Assembly (NCBI RefSeq): GCF_016342265.1
Contig: NZ_JAEIOS010000012.1
Location: 124,001-188,000, forward strand
DNA: 64,000 nt
Direction: 5' to 3'
Source: Corynebacterium meridianum
Lineage (GTDB): Bacteria; Actinomycetota; Actinomycetes; Mycobacteriales; Mycobacteriaceae
The notes under the pieces were generated by a model. The model was given only the letters and a program-made list of their open reading frames with translations, was not told the DNA's origin and did no database searches. The translations under genes and the position numbers were made by a program. Below, in pieces: positions 37,439-47,028 of this stretch. Position 1 is the first letter of the stretch. Each line of letters begins with the position of its first letter.

Positions 37439-38161
37439 GGTATTCTCTTTTCTCGGGTAGGATGCCTCGGGTTGGGCTCTGCTTTGGTGTGTGCCTGTTG
37501 AATGCCTGGGCTGATCTATCGGGCCGGTTCGGCGTCGAAGTGGTCGCTTTGTCGGCGACGGGTACCTATACGGCCAAAAGTATACAGTCCATTATTCTTT
37601 AGGTCCAGGATTTCCCATATTTAATCCATTTGTGTATCTATTTTAGCCGGCGGCGCTCTTATTGTTGTGCCTTGGTTCGGCGACGTCCTGCATTGCTGTT
37701 TGTTTGGACATCTTCTGGTCTCGAGATTTGGAATATTGCACCATGGAACGGGGTTGGTTTCCTGCGGTCTATCTGGATTTGTCTGGAGTATTTACTGGTG
37801 ATCTGCGGAGGAATATCTTTTTCTCCGAGTGGTCAGCGGTGCGTTTGTCAACTATGCGAGGGGAAAGAATCTAACAAGTCTACGATTGTGCTGCAGTTAT
37901 GTTTTGCCGTTTGATTGGTTGGCCCAGCAGCTGTACTGGAGTGGTGATGCCCGAAGATATCGATGTGAGGCGTCGCGGTTTTGGTGTTCGAGTTTTCTGA
38001 TGATTCTTTCACCGAGTCGCGGTAGTATCGGTCAGGTCACCAGGGGGAGGTATGTTCTGGTCCTGTGGTTTGGCTAGTTTCGTTTCGCTCCGGCCGAAAT
38101 CTACTACTGTTCGATGCAACGGTGATTATTAGGACCTAATGTGCTTTGTATTGAATCGACG
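37439..38161. other. AT-rich gap upstream of the islet gene, no supported gene
   Basis: More than 700 bases with unusual base composition for the window. Frames such as 37630-37914, 37662-37874 and 37829-38077 (plus) give Trp/Cys/Arg-rich sequence, no recognised domain and no good ribosome site, and a 63-codon frame on the minus strand (about 38020-37840) has no start. Minus-strand sequence just before 37438 contains CCTACCC but no clear promoter. The stretch could be a degraded gene, a non-coding RNA or simply imported spacer. Confidence 0.4.
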
Positions 38162-38206
38162 AGACCCTCCGCCCAGGACGTCGTGAGGGTCCGGTGCGGA
38201 GGGTCT
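38162..38206 (-). terminator. Terminator after accE
   Basis: A perfect 11-bp stem (38162-38172 with 38196-38206, AGACCCTCCGC and its complement) with a 23-base loop, 13 bases beyond the accE stop. It marks the point where normal core sequence resumes on the right of the islet. Confidence 0.7.
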
Positions 38207-38218
38207 ATTTTCGGTAGA

Positions 38219-38485
38219 TCAGTAGAAGCTGACGTTCTGGAATGCGGTCGGATTGTGGGTCACCGGGCGACGCAGGCGCTCCTCCAGGTTGCCCCACATG
38301 TTCCGCGAGCGTTCGGTTTTCTCCGCCTCGGCCGCGGCCTGTGCCGCGAGACCGGCGAAGATCACCGTCAACGCGGCTGTTTCGGCGTCATCCGGGTTGC
38401 CGCTGATGATCTGCAGGGCCGGCTTCGCCGGAGCCGCGGAGTCGGCGGCGTCGGTCTCCGCCGGGGCGGTGGTGGTGTCGGACAT
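38219..38485 (-). CDS. accE: Acyl-CoA carboxylase epsilon subunit
   Basis: The 88-residue protein has a disordered Ala/Thr-rich N-terminus, then the epsilon motif PALQIISGNPDDAETAALTV (about 22-41) and a helix that ends with an aromatic tail VSFY. Epsilon subunits stabilise the AccA3/BC-AccD complexes that carboxylate acetyl- and propionyl-CoA in actinobacteria. It follows accD1 by 52 bases in the same direction, so the two probably form one transcript. The ATG follows GGAGGTTCC. Confidence 0.88.
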   Translation of the reverse strand: MSDTTTAPAETDAADSAAPAKPALQIISGNPDDAETAALTVIFAGLAAQAAAEAEKTERSRNMWGNLEERLRRPVTHNPTAFQNVSFY

Positions 38486-38537
38486 GGAACCTCCGGTTGA
38501 GTTTTCGGTGACTGTGCCGTGGGAAGGGCGATGGCCC

Positions 38538-40151
38538 CTACAGCGGGATGTTGCCGTGTTTCTTGGCCGGGACGTTGACGACCTTGCGGTCGAGCAGACG
38601 CAGGCCCTCGATCAGTTGACCACGGGTCTCGGACGGCGGGATGACGGCGTCCACGTAGCCACGCTCGGCCGCCATGTACGGGGTGCACAGGGTCTCCTCG
38701 TACTCCTTCTCGTACTCCTTCATCACGGCGGCGACGTCCCTGCCTTCCGCCGCGGCGGCCTTCAGCTCCTTGCGGAAGATGAAGCCGACGGCGCCGGAGG
38801 CACCCATGACCGCGATCTGTGCGGTGGGCCATGCGAGGCAGATGTCCGCGCCCATGTCCTTGGACCCCATGACGCAGTACGCTCCGCCGTAGGCCTTCCG
38901 GGTGATGACGGTTATCTTGCCGACGGTCGCTTCGGCGTAGGCGAAGAGCAGCTTCGCGCCGCGACGGATGATGCCGTCGTACTCCTGGTTCGTGCCGGGC
39001 AGGAAGCCGGGGACGTCGACGAACTCGACGATGGGGACGTTGAAGGCGTCGCAGGTGCGGATGAACCGGGCGGCCTTCTCGCTGGCCTTGATGTCCAGGC
39101 AGCCGGCGAACTGCATCGGCTGATTCGCGACGAACCCGACGCTCCGGCCCTCGATGCGACCGAATCCGATGAGGATGTTCTCCGCGTAGCCCTCCTGGAT
39201 CTCCAGGAACTCGCCGTCGTCGACGACACGGGTGATGACATCCTTCATGTCGTACGGCTGGTTCGGGGAATCCGGGATGATCGTGTCGAGTTCGCGGTCC
39301 GCGTCTGTGATGTTGTCCGCGATGGAGCCCTCCATGATCTCGGCTTCCTGGCGCGGCGTCTCCGCACGGTTGTTCTGCGGCAGGTAGGTGATGAGCTCGC
39401 GGACCCAGTCGAGGGCGTCGGCGTCGTCGGACCCGGTGTAGTGCGAGGTACCCGACATGGACATGTGGGTGTCGGCGCCGCCCAGTTCCTCCTGGGTGAC
39501 CTCCTCGCCGGTGACGGTCTTGATGACGTCGGGGCCGGTGATGAACATCTTGGAGGTCTTGTCGACCATCACGATGAAGTCGGTCAGTGCGGGGGAGTAG
39601 ACGTGCCCGCCGGCGCAGGCGCCCATGATCATGGAGATCTGCGGGATGACACCGGAGGCCATGGTGTTGCGATAGAAGATCTGGGAGTAGAGGCCGAGGG
39701 AGACCACGCCCTCCTGGATCCGGGCTCCGGCGCCTTCGTTGATGCCGATGAGCGGGACCCCGGTCTTGATGGCCAGGTCCATGATCTTGACGATCTTTTC
39801 GCCGTAGACCTCGCCGAGGGCACCGCCGAACACGGCGCCGTCCTGCGAGAACACGCAGACCTTCCGCCCGTCGATGGTGCCGTAGCCGGTCACGACACCG
39901 TCGGTGACGGGACGCTTCGCGTCGAGACCGAAGTTCTTCGACCGGTGGCGTGCGAGAGCGTCCACCTCAACGAAGGAGCCGTCGTCGAGAAGGTACTCGA
40001 TGCGTTCGCGGGCGGTTTTCTTGCCCGCCTCGTGGACACGCTCGACGGAGGCTTCACCCATGGGGGCGACGGTCTCCGTGAGGCGCGCGCGGAGGTCGGC
40101 GAGTTTACCGGCCGTGGTGGTCAGGTCGGGTGTGGAGTTTTCGGTCGTCAT
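38538..40151 (-). CDS. accD1: Acyl-CoA carboxylase beta subunit, AccD1 (DtsR1) type
   Basis: The 537-residue carboxyltransferase takes CO2 from carboxybiotin on AccBC and adds it to acetyl-CoA (AccD1 of C. glutamicum) to make malonyl-CoA for fatty acids. N-terminal [14 protein letters not shown], the crotonase-fold acyl and biotin sites ([48 protein letters not shown]) and a C-terminal KHGNIPL. ATG 40151 follows TTGGAAAAC, and TATAAA (40167-40162) ends ten bases before it, so the leader is only a few bases. A longer frame to 40328 is not real. Assignment to accD1 rather than accD3 rests on its neighbour accE and the sequence similarity to DtsR1. Confidence 0.9.
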   Translation of the reverse strand: MTTENSTPDLTTTAGKLADLRARLTETVAPMGEASVERVHEAGKKTARERIEYLLDDGSFVEVDALARHRSKNFGLDAKRPVTDGVVTGYGTIDGRKVCVFSQDGAVFGGALGEVYGEKIVKIMDLAIKTGVPLIGINEGAGARIQEGVVSLGLYSQIFYRNTMASGVIPQISMIMGACAGGHVYSPALTDFIVMVDKTSKMFITGPDVIKTVTGEEVTQEELGGADTHMSMSGTSHYTGSDDADALDWVRELITYLPQNNRAETPRQEAEIMEGSIADNITDADRELDTIIPDSPNQPYDMKDVITRVVDDGEFLEIQEGYAENILIGFGRIEGRSVGFVANQPMQFAGCLDIKASEKAARFIRTCDAFNVPIVEFVDVPGFLPGTNQEYDGIIRRGAKLLFAYAEATVGKITVITRKAYGGAYCVMGSKDMGADICLAWPTAQIAVMGASGAVGFIFRKELKAAAAEGRDVAAVMKEYEKEYEETLCTPYMAAERGYVDAVIPPSETRGQLIEGLRLLDRKVVNVPAKKHGNIPL

Positions 40152-40456
40152 GTTTTCCAAGTTTATAGGGGTGGGGCCGCCCGAAGGAGTGAAAACCGGA
40201 CAGCATTCTCTTGTCGGGACGCCTTCCCGGTGGGAGAGCCCGGTGGACGGAGACACTCTAGCAGGGGACGCAGCCCCGGACGGAGGGCTGCGGGTACGAG
40301 TTGTACAGCACTTTTGGTCCCGGAACATCAGCTACGGAAGGCGCCTCCCCGGTTCCGCAACGGAGCCGGGGAGGCGCCAGGGGATTCTCATCCATTACCC
40401 CCGGTCAGGGGGCCATGGTGTGGCCTTCCGTCAGGTGGAGGAACCGGTTTTCCCGC
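40152..40456. other. Spacer between accD3 and accD1 with terminator and promoter
   Basis: This 305-base gap holds no gene. Read in the direction of transcription it contains a terminator for accD3 (40340-40378), a TGAAAAC motif (40190-40196, plus strand) and the TATAAA box of accD1. Confidence 0.6.
40340..40378 (-). terminator. Terminator after accD3
   Basis: An 18-bp stem (40340-40357 with 40361-40378) with one G-U pair and a CAA loop, one of the strongest hairpins in the window. It lies about 80 bases past the accD3 stop and separates it from accD1. Confidence 0.85.
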
Positions 40457-42088
40457 CTACAGGGGGATGTTTCCGTGCTTCCGGGCGGGCCTCTGGACGT
40501 TCTTCCCCGCGAAGAGGCGCAGGTTGCGGGCGATCTGGCCGCGGGTTTCGCTGGGCAGGATGACCGCGTCGATCAGGCCGCGTTCGGCGGCGAGGTACGG
40601 AGTCAGCATGTAGTCCTCGTACTCGCGCTCGAACGAGGCGGCGAACTCGGCGACGTCGAGACCGCGTTCGGCGGCGTCCTTCAGCTGCTTGCGGTAGATG
40701 AAGCCGACGGCGCCCTTGGCTCCCATGACGGCAATCTGGGCCGTGGGCCACGCCAGGTTCAGGTCCGCACCGAGGCCCTTGGACCCCATCACGCAGTACG
40801 CCCCGCCGTAGGCCTTGCGCATGGTGACGGTGATCTTCGGGACGGTGGCCTCGCCGTAGGCGTAGAGCAGCTTCGCTCCCCGGCGGAGGATGCCCTCGTA
40901 TTCCTGTCCGGCCCCGGGCAGGAAGCCGGGGACGTCGACGAGCATGACGATCGGGATGTTGAAGGCGTCGCAGGTGCGGATGAACCGGGCGGCCTTCTCG
41001 CTGGCGTCGATGTCCAGGCAGCCGGCGAACTGGGTCGGCTGGTTAGCCACGAATCCGACGGACTGTCCCTCGACGCGGCCGAACGCGATCACCACGTTCG
41101 CGGCGCGGTCCTCCTGGATCTCCAGGTAGTCGCCGTCGTCGGTCAGGCACTCGATGACCTCGCGGACGTCGTAGGGCGTGGTCGGTGAGTCGGGGATGAT
41201 CCCGTCGAGCTTGAGGTCGTCCGCGGTGATGTTGTCGCTGATGGATCCCTCATCACGGTCGTGGTCCTCGAGCGGAGCGAAGCTCCGGTTGTTCGAGGGG
41301 AGGTATCCGACGAGCTCCTGCACCCATTCGAGGGCGTCCTCGTCGGAGGCGGCGGTGTAGTGGCTGTTGCCGGCGGTCTCCATGTGGGTGCTCGCGCCCC
41401 CCAGTTCCTCCTGGGTGATCTGTTCGCCGGTGACGGTCTTGATGACGTCGGGGCCGGTGACGAACATCTTCGAGGTCTGGTCGACCATGACGACGAAGTC
41501 GGTGAGTGCGGGGGAGTAGGCGTTGCCGCCGGCGCAGGCACCCATGATCACGGAGATCTGCGGGACGACACCGGAGGCGTTGATGTTCTGGTAGAAGGTC
41601 TGCGCGATGAGATCCAGGGATACGGCACCGTCCTGGATGCGTGCGCCCGCTCCCTCGTACAGGCCGATGAGGGGGCGGCCGGTGTCCACGGCCAGCTCCA
41701 TGATCTTGATCATCTTCTCGCCGTACACCTCGCCGAGGGCACCGCCGAACACGGTGCCGTCCTGGGAGAAGATGCAGACCTCACGGCCGTCGATGGTGCC
41801 CCAGCCGGTGACGACCCCGTCGGTGGCCGGGCGTCGGCCGCCCATCCCGAAGGCGGTGGTGCGGTGCCGGGCCAGCTGGTCCGTCTCGATGAAGGAACCC
41901 TCGTCGAGGAGGAAATCCAGGCGTTCGCGGGCGGTGAGTCGGCCTGCGGAATGGATTTTCTCCACCGGTGTGAGACCCATGGGGAAGGTGGCCTCGGCGC
42001 GGCGTGCCTTGAGGTCCGCGATCTTGTCGGCTGTGGTCATCGGGCCGGACATCGAGGAAACGTCGATCAAAGGTGAGGAAATCGTCAT
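40457..42088 (-). CDS. accD3: Acyl-CoA carboxylase beta subunit, AccD3 (DtsR2) type
   Basis: The 543-residue paralogue of AccD1, about two-thirds identical by eye, shares the carboxyltransferase signatures ([48 protein letters not shown]) and ends KHGNIPL. In corynebacteria AccD3 works with AccBC and AccD2 on long-chain acyl-CoA for mycolic acid synthesis. ATG 42088 is chosen because TAGACT (42102-42097) ends eight bases upstream with a TTGAAA -35, giving a leaderless transcript. The frame extends to 42280 but through birA's promoter, so it is rejected. Confidence 0.9.
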   Translation of the reverse strand: MTISSPLIDVSSMSGPMTTADKIADLKARRAEATFPMGLTPVEKIHSAGRLTARERLDFLLDEGSFIETDQLARHRTTAFGMGGRRPATDGVVTGWGTIDGREVCIFSQDGTVFGGALGEVYGEKMIKIMELAVDTGRPLIGLYEGAGARIQDGAVSLDLIAQTFYQNINASGVVPQISVIMGACAGGNAYSPALTDFVVMVDQTSKMFVTGPDVIKTVTGEQITQEELGGASTHMETAGNSHYTAASDEDALEWVQELVGYLPSNNRSFAPLEDHDRDEGSISDNITADDLKLDGIIPDSPTTPYDVREVIECLTDDGDYLEIQEDRAANVVIAFGRVEGQSVGFVANQPTQFAGCLDIDASEKAARFIRTCDAFNIPIVMLVDVPGFLPGAGQEYEGILRRGAKLLYAYGEATVPKITVTMRKAYGGAYCVMGSKGLGADLNLAWPTAQIAVMGAKGAVGFIYRKQLKDAAERGLDVAEFAASFEREYEDYMLTPYLAAERGLIDAVILPSETRGQIARNLRLFAGKNVQRPARKHGNIPL

Positions 42089-42096
42089 GTTTGGGG

Positions 42097-42133
42097 AGTC
42101 TAGGGGAGCAGTTTTAGTTTTCAAAGCAAAAAC
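42097..42133 (-). promoter_or_regulatory. accD3 promoter with overlapping inverted repeat
   Basis: TTGAAA (42124-42119), 16 bases, then TAGACT (42102-42097). The -35 lies in an AT-rich inverted repeat, GTTTT (42111-42115) and AAAAC (42129-42133), around TTTTCAAAG. TGAAAAC is present here and at accD1 and accBC, so a fatty-acid repressor such as FasR could act on all three. Confidence 0.55.
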
Positions 42134-42245
42134 GTGGTGATCTGCATCACAATTAGAGAACGTGCTGGTGAAAGGTTGTTTCCGGCGGTGACAGTGGATT
42201 CGGGCGTGTCGCCCGGCCGGCCGCGCACGCGCTATCGTGGCAGGC

Positions 42246-43097
42246 ATGATTTCGCGGAGCCCACGTAACCCGGTCGACACCGACGCACTGCGCCGCCGTT
42301 GTGTGGACGGCGGGCCCTACAACCGCATCGACCACACCGCGCGGACCGGTTCCACGAACGCCGACCTGGTCGCTGCGGCGGGTAAGGGGGCGCCGGAGTG
42401 GACCGCCGCGATAACGGAGGACCAGTCCGCCGGTCGGGGACGGCACGGACGGGTCTGGACGGCCCCCGCGGGCAGTCAGGTCATCGTCAGTGTCCTGATC
42501 CGTCCACCACGGTCGAGCCTCGGTCGCCTCGGTACCCTGCCGTTGGCGGCCGGACTTGCGGTGATCGACGCCGTCACCGCCGCCGCAGGGAGGACCGCCG
42601 CGGACTCGGGCCATCCCGTTGCCCTGGACCCGGTACTGAAATGGCCGAACGATGTGCTGATCGGGGGGCGGAAACTCTGCGGAATCCTCGCCGAGGCCGC
42701 GAATCTCTCCGACGCCCCGGCGGTGGTGGTCGGTCTCGGCATCAACGTGTCCCTCACGGAGGAGGAACTGCCGGTCCCGCACGCGATCTCCCTCGATCTC
42801 GCTGATCCGGGGCACACCTTCGACCGCACCCTGCTGACCGGGGATGTGCTGCTCGCGCTCCATCACCGACTGACGCAGTGGGCGGCCGGAGAACCCGCGC
42901 TCCTCGCCGACTACCGCCGGGTCTGCTCCTCTATCGGGGCCCGCGCCAAGGTCGTCGTCCCTGCCGCGGAGGGGGAGCGGACCATCTACGGCACCGTCAC
43001 CGGCGTCGCCGATGACGGGCGTCTGTTGTTCCGTGACGAAGATGGGACGGACCACGAATTGGCGGCCGGGGACGTCACGCACCTGAGGTCCGTATGA
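42246..43097 (+). CDS. birA: Biotin-protein ligase
   Basis: The 283-residue enzyme attaches biotin to the lysine of AccBC and Pyc by way of biotinyl-AMP. It has the catalytic core motif [16 protein letters not shown] (about 62-77), KWPNDVLI with GGRKLCGIL, and a C-terminal SH3-like domain ([20 protein letters not shown]). No N-terminal DNA-binding helix-turn-helix, so it is a monofunctional ligase and not a repressor. TATCGT (42234-42239) ends six bases before ATG 42246, the pattern of a leaderless start; GTG 42237 overlaps this box and is rejected. The stop overlaps the next gene by four bases. Confidence 0.92.
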   Translation: MISRSPRNPVDTDALRRRCVDGGPYNRIDHTARTGSTNADLVAAAGKGAPEWTAAITEDQSAGRGRHGRVWTAPAGSQVIVSVLIRPPRSSLGRLGTLPLAAGLAVIDAVTAAAGRTAADSGHPVALDPVLKWPNDVLIGGRKLCGILAEAANLSDAPAVVVGLGINVSLTEEELPVPHAISLDLADPGHTFDRTLLTGDVLLALHHRLTQWAAGEPALLADYRRVCSSIGARAKVVVPAAEGERTIYGTVTGVADDGRLLFRDEDGTDHELAAGDVTHLRSV

Positions 43098-43573
43098 GTG
43101 GGCGGATGATCCCCGATCCCGATGAGCAGGTCCTCGTCGATGTGCGGGCGCCGCTGCGGGAGATGATCTTCCCGTTCCTGGAGACGATCGTGATCACCGG
43201 CGTGCTCTGGATCGTCATCGGCTGGTTCGATGCCGCGGACGCCGGGAGATACGGGGTGGGGCCGCTCCGTCTGCCGCCCGAGTGGCGCAACGGTTTCGTG
43301 TATCTGTGGGTGATGCTGGTCCTCTGGCGCTTCGTGCTCCCGCTCCTGAGGAAGCGTCGTCGCCGGATGGTCGTCACGGACCGCCGCATCATCTTCCGGG
43401 CGGACGGCTTCCGCGCACGCCCCCGCACCCTCGCCATGTCCGCGGTGACCTGGGCGGAGAAGGAACGCGGACTGCTCGCGGTCTACCTGCAGGACAGTGA
43501 TCTACCCGTCTACTACAGCGGACTGCCGAAAATCCGGAAGATCGCCCGGATGATCAACGATCCCCTCATCTGA
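43094..43573 (+). CDS. Membrane protein with a PH-like domain
   Basis: The 159-residue protein begins inside the last codons of birA (ATGA overlap) and has two transmembrane segments (about 24-47 and 70-88) followed by a basic stretch (RKRRRRMVVTDRRIIFRADGF) that reads as the start of a bacterial PH-like domain, then a Trp/Glu strand repeat. The overlap shows co-translation with birA. In C. glutamicum the same small gene sits between birA and purK. Function unknown. Confidence 0.75.
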   Translation: MSGRMIPDPDEQVLVDVRAPLREMIFPFLETIVITGVLWIVIGWFDAADAGRYGVGPLRLPPEWRNGFVYLWVMLVLWRFVLPLLRKRRRRMVVTDRRIIFRADGFRARPRTLAMSAVTWAEKERGLLAVYLQDSDLPVYYSGLPKIRKIARMINDPLI

Positions 43574-43605
43574 ACCCGACGGCTGCGCGGCTATAGTTGT
43601 GCGGT

Positions 43606-44868
43606 GTGAGCAACCATCCCCGTGATCCCCTGCCCGCCGGTGGAAACAACCAGGCGCACGCCGCCGGAATGCCTGTCGTCACCGTCATCGGTGACGGTCA
43701 ACTCGCCCGGATGATGCAGACCGCCGCGATCGAGATGGGACAGTCCGTGAGGCTTCTCGCCGGATCTCCCGCAGCTTCGGCCGCCCAGGTCGCCGCCGAT
43801 GTCGTCATCGGCGACTACACCGACCTCGCGGCACTCGAGACGGCCGCCGAGGGCGCGGACGTCGTCACCTTCGACCATGAGCACGTACCCGCCCGTCACC
43901 TGCGTGCGCTGATCGACGCCGGGGTCAACGTCCAACCCGGTCCCGACGCACTGGTCCACGCGCAGGACAAGCTGGTCATGCGGGAACGGCTGCGCGATCT
44001 CGGAGCACCGGTACCCCCGTTCGCCGCGATCGGATCGGTCGATGACGCCACCGACTTCTTCGACGAGGTCGACGGCCGGGTCTGTCTGAAGGCGCGCCGC
44101 GGTGGATACGACGGCAAGGGGGTCTGGTTCCCCGGGACCCGGGAGGAACTGATCCGGCTGGTCACCGAGCTGCTCGGCCGCGGGATCCCGCTCATGGCGG
44201 AGAAGAAGGTCCGCCTCGACCGGGAACTGTCGGCGATGGTCGCCCGAACCCCCTCCGGGTGCTGCGCGACGTGGCCGGTCGTGGAATCGGTCCAGACCTC
44301 CGGCGTCTGCACCGAGGCGGTCGCGCCCGCGCCCGACCTTCCCCCGAGACTCGCGGAGCAGGCCGAGAAACTCGCGGTGGAGATCGCCGCAGAACTCGGT
44401 GTCACCGGTGTCTTCGCCGTCGAGATCTTCCTCACCCACGCGGACGGGGACGATGAGGCCCGGATACTGGTCAACGAACTGGCCATGCGGCCGCACAACA
44501 CCGGACACTGGACCCAGGACGGGTCCCGCACCAGCCAGTTCGAGCAGCACATCCGTGCCGTCCTCGATCTCCCGCTCGGCTCCCCGGACCCCGTCGGTGG
44601 TACGACGGTGATGGCGAACGTCCTCGGTGCCGACGAGGACCCCGGGCAGAGCATGCACGCCCGCATGATCGAGGTGTGGAACCGGTTCCCCGACGCGAAG
44701 ATCCACATGTACGGCAAGGACTGGCGCCCCGGACGTAAGATCGGACACGTCAACCTGGTCGCCGGACCCGGTCACGACGGTGACGTCCCCGAACTACGCC
44801 GGCGGGCGCGTCTCGCGGCCCACTACCTCGTCCACGCGACCTGGGCGGACGGCTGGATCTCCGACTGA
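43606..44868 (+). CDS. purK: N5-carboxyaminoimidazole ribonucleotide synthase
   Basis: The 420-residue ATP-grasp enzyme uses ATP and bicarbonate to carboxylate AIR to N5-CAIR in purine synthesis. It has the dinucleotide-like GDGQLARMM (about 29-37), the AIR-binding [11 protein letters not shown], the ATP-grasp [14 protein letters not shown] and [14 protein letters not shown] at the metal site. GTG 43606 is chosen because TATAGT (43592-43597) ends eight bases upstream, the spacing of a leaderless start; an in-frame TTG (43597) overlaps that box. It is followed by purE after 47 bases, an operon. Confidence 0.93.
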   Translation: MSNHPRDPLPAGGNNQAHAAGMPVVTVIGDGQLARMMQTAAIEMGQSVRLLAGSPAASAAQVAADVVIGDYTDLAALETAAEGADVVTFDHEHVPARHLRALIDAGVNVQPGPDALVHAQDKLVMRERLRDLGAPVPPFAAIGSVDDATDFFDEVDGRVCLKARRGGYDGKGVWFPGTREELIRLVTELLGRGIPLMAEKKVRLDRELSAMVARTPSGCCATWPVVESVQTSGVCTEAVAPAPDLPPRLAEQAEKLAVEIAAELGVTGVFAVEIFLTHADGDDEARILVNELAMRPHNTGHWTQDGSRTSQFEQHIRAVLDLPLGSPDPVGGTTVMANVLGADEDPGQSMHARMIEVWNRFPDAKIHMYGKDWRPGRKIGHVNLVAGPGHDGDVPELRRRARLAAHYLVHATWADGWISD

Positions 44869-44915
44869 CCCACGCCCCACCTCCCGCACCCCATCAGCCC
44901 ACCCGAAGGACGGTC

Positions 44916-45452
44916 ATGGACACCACCGCTAGCAGCGCCTCCGAACGACCCACCGGCCCGCTCGTCGGCCTGATCATGGGATCCGACTCCGACTGGCCCA
45001 CCGTGGAACCCGCCGCAGAGGTACTCGCGGAGTTCGGCATCCCCTTCGAGGTCGGTGTCGTGTCCGCGCACCGGACCCCCGAGCGCATGCTCGACTACGC
45101 CCGTTCCGCCCATACCCGCGGTCTGTCCTGCATCATCGCCTGCGCCGGCGGAGCGGCGCACCTTCCCGGTATGGTCGCCGCGGCGACCCCGCTGCCGGTC
45201 ATCGGCATCCCCCGGGCCCTCGCCACCCTCGACGGGATGGACTCCCTGCTGTCGATCGTCCAGATGCCCGCCGGTGTCCCCGTCGCCACCGTGAGCATCG
45301 GCGGAGCGAAGAACGCCGGGCTCCTCGCCGCCCGCATCCTCGGTGCCGGCGATCCCTCACTCGTCGAGCGGATGGCCGCCTATCAGGACGAGATGCGTGA
45401 CGCGGTGCTCGCCAAGGACGCGGCACTGCGTGAGCGGCTGCTGGGACAGTGA
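44916..45452 (+). CDS. purE: N5-carboxyaminoimidazole ribonucleotide mutase
   Basis: The 178-residue class I PurE converts N5-CAIR to CAIR. Signature GSDSDWPT (about 22-29), SAHRTPERM (50-58) and [15 protein letters not shown] are all present. ATG follows GAAGGA. Its stop overlaps the next gene by four bases (GTGA), continuing the purK-purE operon. Confidence 0.95.
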   Translation: MDTTASSASERPTGPLVGLIMGSDSDWPTVEPAAEVLAEFGIPFEVGVVSAHRTPERMLDYARSAHTRGLSCIIACAGGAAHLPGMVAAATPLPVIGIPRALATLDGMDSLLSIVQMPAGVPVATVSIGGAKNAGLLAARILGAGDPSLVERMAAYQDEMRDAVLAKDAALRERLLGQ

Positions 45453-45928
45453 CCCCGCCCGTCGGCGACGGCTCCCGGCTCCCGGTCGTCATCCTCGGCT
45501 GCAGGCTCCGCGACGGTCGCCCCGGACGCGCCCTCGAGCAGCGTCTCGTCGCGGCCCTTCCCGCCGTGCGTCGGCAACCGGACTCACCCGTCGTGGTGAC
45601 CGGATCCGGGGAGGCCCCGGCGATGCGTGACTGGCTGGTCCGCAACGGGGTCGACGCGGCGCGCATCATCACCGAGGATCGCGCGACCTCCACCAACGAG
45701 AATCTCGAGAACACCCGTGAGCTGCTCGTCGACTGGCCCGAGTGGATCGTGGTCACCAACGAGTTCCACACCCCCAGGGTGAAGCTCTGGGCCTGGCACC
45801 ACGGGTACCGCGTGCGGATGGTCGCCGCGAGGACCCCGCTCGTCAGGATTCCCCACCTGTGGACGCGTGAGGTATTCGCACTGCTCCACTCGGCGCTCCG
45901 CATCATCTGGCGGCGCATCCGCTCCTGA
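45449..45928 (+). CDS. YdcF/SanA-type DUF218 protein
   Basis: The 159-residue protein has the DUF218 core: [38 protein letters not shown] and [17 protein letters not shown], ending in a basic tail (IIWRRIRS) that could touch the membrane. GTG start within the purE stop (GTGA). DUF218 proteins such as SanA and ElyC influence the cell envelope, but the biochemical activity is unknown. The missing N-terminal membrane segments make it one of the short, cytoplasmic forms. Confidence 0.82.
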   Translation: MTPPVGDGSRLPVVILGCRLRDGRPGRALEQRLVAALPAVRRQPDSPVVVTGSGEAPAMRDWLVRNGVDAARIITEDRATSTNENLENTRELLVDWPEWIVVTNEFHTPRVKLWAWHHGYRVRMVAARTPLVRIPHLWTREVFALLHSALRIIWRRIRS

Positions 45929-45951
45929 ACGACCGTTCCCACGGGGCCCGG

Positions 45952-46170
45952 TCAGCGCCTCCTGCCGGAACGCCACAACCAGACGGCGGCGAGAACGAGG
46001 ACGAGGGCGAGGACGGCGGGCCACACCTCCGGTTCGGGACGGGTCACGTTGATCACCGCCTGGAGCAGTGCGACGGCCGCGAAGAAGGACAGGAACCCGG
46101 TGAGGGTGTCGCGCTGCAGTTTCCGGCGGCGGGTCTCCGACGGGTCACGGTCGGGCGGGGTCGTGGCCAA
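45952..46170 (-). CDS. Small membrane protein at the end of the sugar transporter operon
   Basis: The 72-residue protein has a basic, Thr/Pro-rich N-terminus and two hydrophobic segments (about 24-42 and 51-65), ending RSGRRR. The start is TTG 46170, supported by GGGAGGA eight bases before it. A small membrane gene of similar size is found in the trehalose transporter locus of C. glutamicum. It lies 36 bases after the permease gene and is probably co-transcribed. Confidence 0.65.
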   Translation of the reverse strand: MATTPPDRDPSETRRRKLQRDTLTGFLSFFAAVALLQAVINVTRPEPEVWPAVLALVLVLAAVWLWRSGRRR

Positions 46171-46206
46171 GGCGGGTTCCTCCCGGGTGGTTGCGGTGTG
46201 GGGTGA

Positions 46207-47028
46207 TCAGGCCTTCACGCCACCGGCGGTCAGACCGGCGACGATGCGGCGCTGGAACACGAGCACCATGATGACGAGGGGGACCGTCACCAACGCACCC
46301 GCGGCCATGATCGAGGTGTACGGGTACTCGAACGCGGAGGGACCGGAGAAGCGCGCGATCGCCACGGTCACGGGCTCCGTCGCTGTCGTGGAGAGCTGCT
46401 TGGCCAGCATGAACTCGTTCCACGCCGCGATGAACGCGAGGATCGCGGTCGTGAACAGCGCGGGTGCCGCCAGCGGGAGCAGAACCAGCCGGAACGCCTG
46501 CCCCCGGGATGCCCCATCCACGCGGGCGGCCTCCTCGAGCTCCCAGGGGAGCTGCTGGAAGAAGCTCACCAGCGTGTAGATGGTCAGGGGGAGTGCGAAG
46601 GAGATGTTGGGGATGATCAGCGCCCGGTAGGTGCCGATCCACCCCAGATCACCGAAGAGCTGGAACAGGGGGGTGACCAGCGCGATGCCCGGAAACATGC
46701 TTGCGGCCAGGACGATGCCGGTCACGATGCCCTTGCCCCGGAAGTCCAGTCGGGCAAGAGCGTAGGCGGCGAAGACACCGACGAGGACGCTGGCCGCGGT
46801 GGTGATCAGACCGATGATCAGGGAGTTCCCGATCGCCGCGAGGAAATTGTTGCCGGCATCCGTCGCCAGGGCATCGCGGAAGTTGTCCAGGGTTACGTGT
46901 GTGGGCCAGGGGGTCGTGTCGAAGGTCCAGTCCGAGTCACGGAGCGCGGTGACCAGCATCCAGTAGAAGGGCGCGAGGCCCCAGACGAGGATCGCCAGGA
47001 CGCCGATGTAGTTGCGGATGCTCTTCAT
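46207..47028 (-). CDS. ABC sugar transporter permease, MalG/TusG type
   Basis: The 273-residue inner-membrane protein has six hydrophobic segments and the coupling-helix EAA motif EEAARVDGASRGQAFRLVLLP (about 183-203) that docks to the ATPase. It is the second permease of a carbohydrate (CUT1) importer. Its ATG overlaps the stop of the first permease by one base (TAATG), so the two are translationally coupled. By order and partner genes it corresponds to tusG of the C. glutamicum trehalose system, but the sugar is inferred. Confidence 0.88.
   Translation of the reverse strand: MKSIRNYIGVLAILVWGLAPFYWMLVTALRDSDWTFDTTPWPTHVTLDNFRDALATDAGNNFLAAIGNSLIIGLITTAASVLVGVFAAYALARLDFRGKGIVTGIVLAASMFPGIALVTPLFQLFGDLGWIGTYRALIIPNISFALPLTIYTLVSFFQQLPWELEEAARVDGASRGQAFRLVLLPLAAPALFTTAILAFIAAWNEFMLAKQLSTTATEPVTVAIARFSGPSAFEYPYTSIMAAGALVTVPLVIMVLVFQRRIVAGLTAGGVKA

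Noticed and set aside
37630..38077. Plus-strand frames of 70-94 codons in the islet
   Set aside because: Trp/Cys/Arg-rich products and overlapping frames with no start signals; could be non-coding.
38253..40613. 786-codon open frame antisense to accE and accD1
   Set aside because: Crosses two real genes and their control regions on the other strand; composition is that of a shadow.
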